Shown here in pieces: positions 5,293 to 5,332 of a stretch of DNA of 5,332 nt. The notes below the pieces were generated by a model. The model made no database searches. It had not been told where the DNA came from and was given only the letters and a program-made list of their open reading frames with translations. A program made the translations under genes and the position numbers. The stretch comes from Bacteriovoracaceae bacterium UBA4573 (GTDB lineage Bacteria > Bdellovibrionota > UBA1018 > UBA923). The stretch covers positions 1 through 5,332 of the forward strand of contig DGKJ01000087.1 of NCBI GenBank assembly GCA_002387735.1. Reading direction: 5' to 3'. Each line of letters starts with the position of its first letter. Within the stretch, counting starts at the first letter, position 1.

Positions 5293-5332
5293 GTCCCAAC
5301 TCTGCCAATCATCAAAAGCAATGTACAAAAGC

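Overview
The window holds six protein-coding genes and no RNA genes, mobile elements or CRISPR arrays that I can see. Base composition is moderate, roughly half G+C by eye. Coding is dense, Shine-Dalgarno sites are classical, and one gene uses a TTG start. A stand-alone CarD/CdnL-type regulator, a PlsB-type acyltransferase beside gpsA, and a secreted coiled-coil/glycine-rich protein with a Sec signal peptide together suggest a Gram-negative bacterium. A Bdellovibrionota or other former-deltaproteobacterial lineage would fit, but this is an inference from gene content and style; no marker in the window fixes the taxon.

Layout. (1) Positions 1-1252, minus strand: the N-terminal 417 residues of an exported protein (signal peptide, coiled coil, ten-cysteine region, second coiled coil, long Gly/Tyr/Pro-rich tail) that runs off the left edge. 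(2) Positions 1253-1420: a 168-bp divergent intergenic region with a plausible sigma70-type promoter reading right. (3) Positions 1421-4085, plus strand: a two-gene operon of a PlsB-like glycerol-3-phosphate acyltransferase and GpsA, overlapping by 20 nt. (4) Positions 4094-4210, minus strand: a 38-residue, extremely basic protein with a good ribosome binding site, ending 8 nt from the gpsA stop. (5) Positions 4286-4582, plus: a 98-residue protein with two four-cysteine zinc-ribbon modules, read from a possible leaderless transcript. (6) Positions 4702-5292, plus: a CarD/CdnL-family RNA polymerase-binding regulator preceded by a 119-nt gap with inverted repeats.

How the genes fit together. 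The operon in (3) links two consecutive steps: GpsA reduces dihydroxyacetone phosphate to sn-glycerol-3-phosphate, and the PlsB-like enzyme would acylate it to lysophosphatidate, starting membrane phospholipid synthesis. The 20-nt overlap, with the gpsA Shine-Dalgarno site inside plsB, suggests translational coupling. The right-hand genes (small basic protein, zinc ribbon protein, CarD-like regulator) look like information-processing functions and need not be linked to lipid synthesis. No single new multi-gene system is evident. The points most worth following are the unusual acyltransferase motif III, the exported cysteine/glycine-rich protein and the easily missed 38-residue basic protein.
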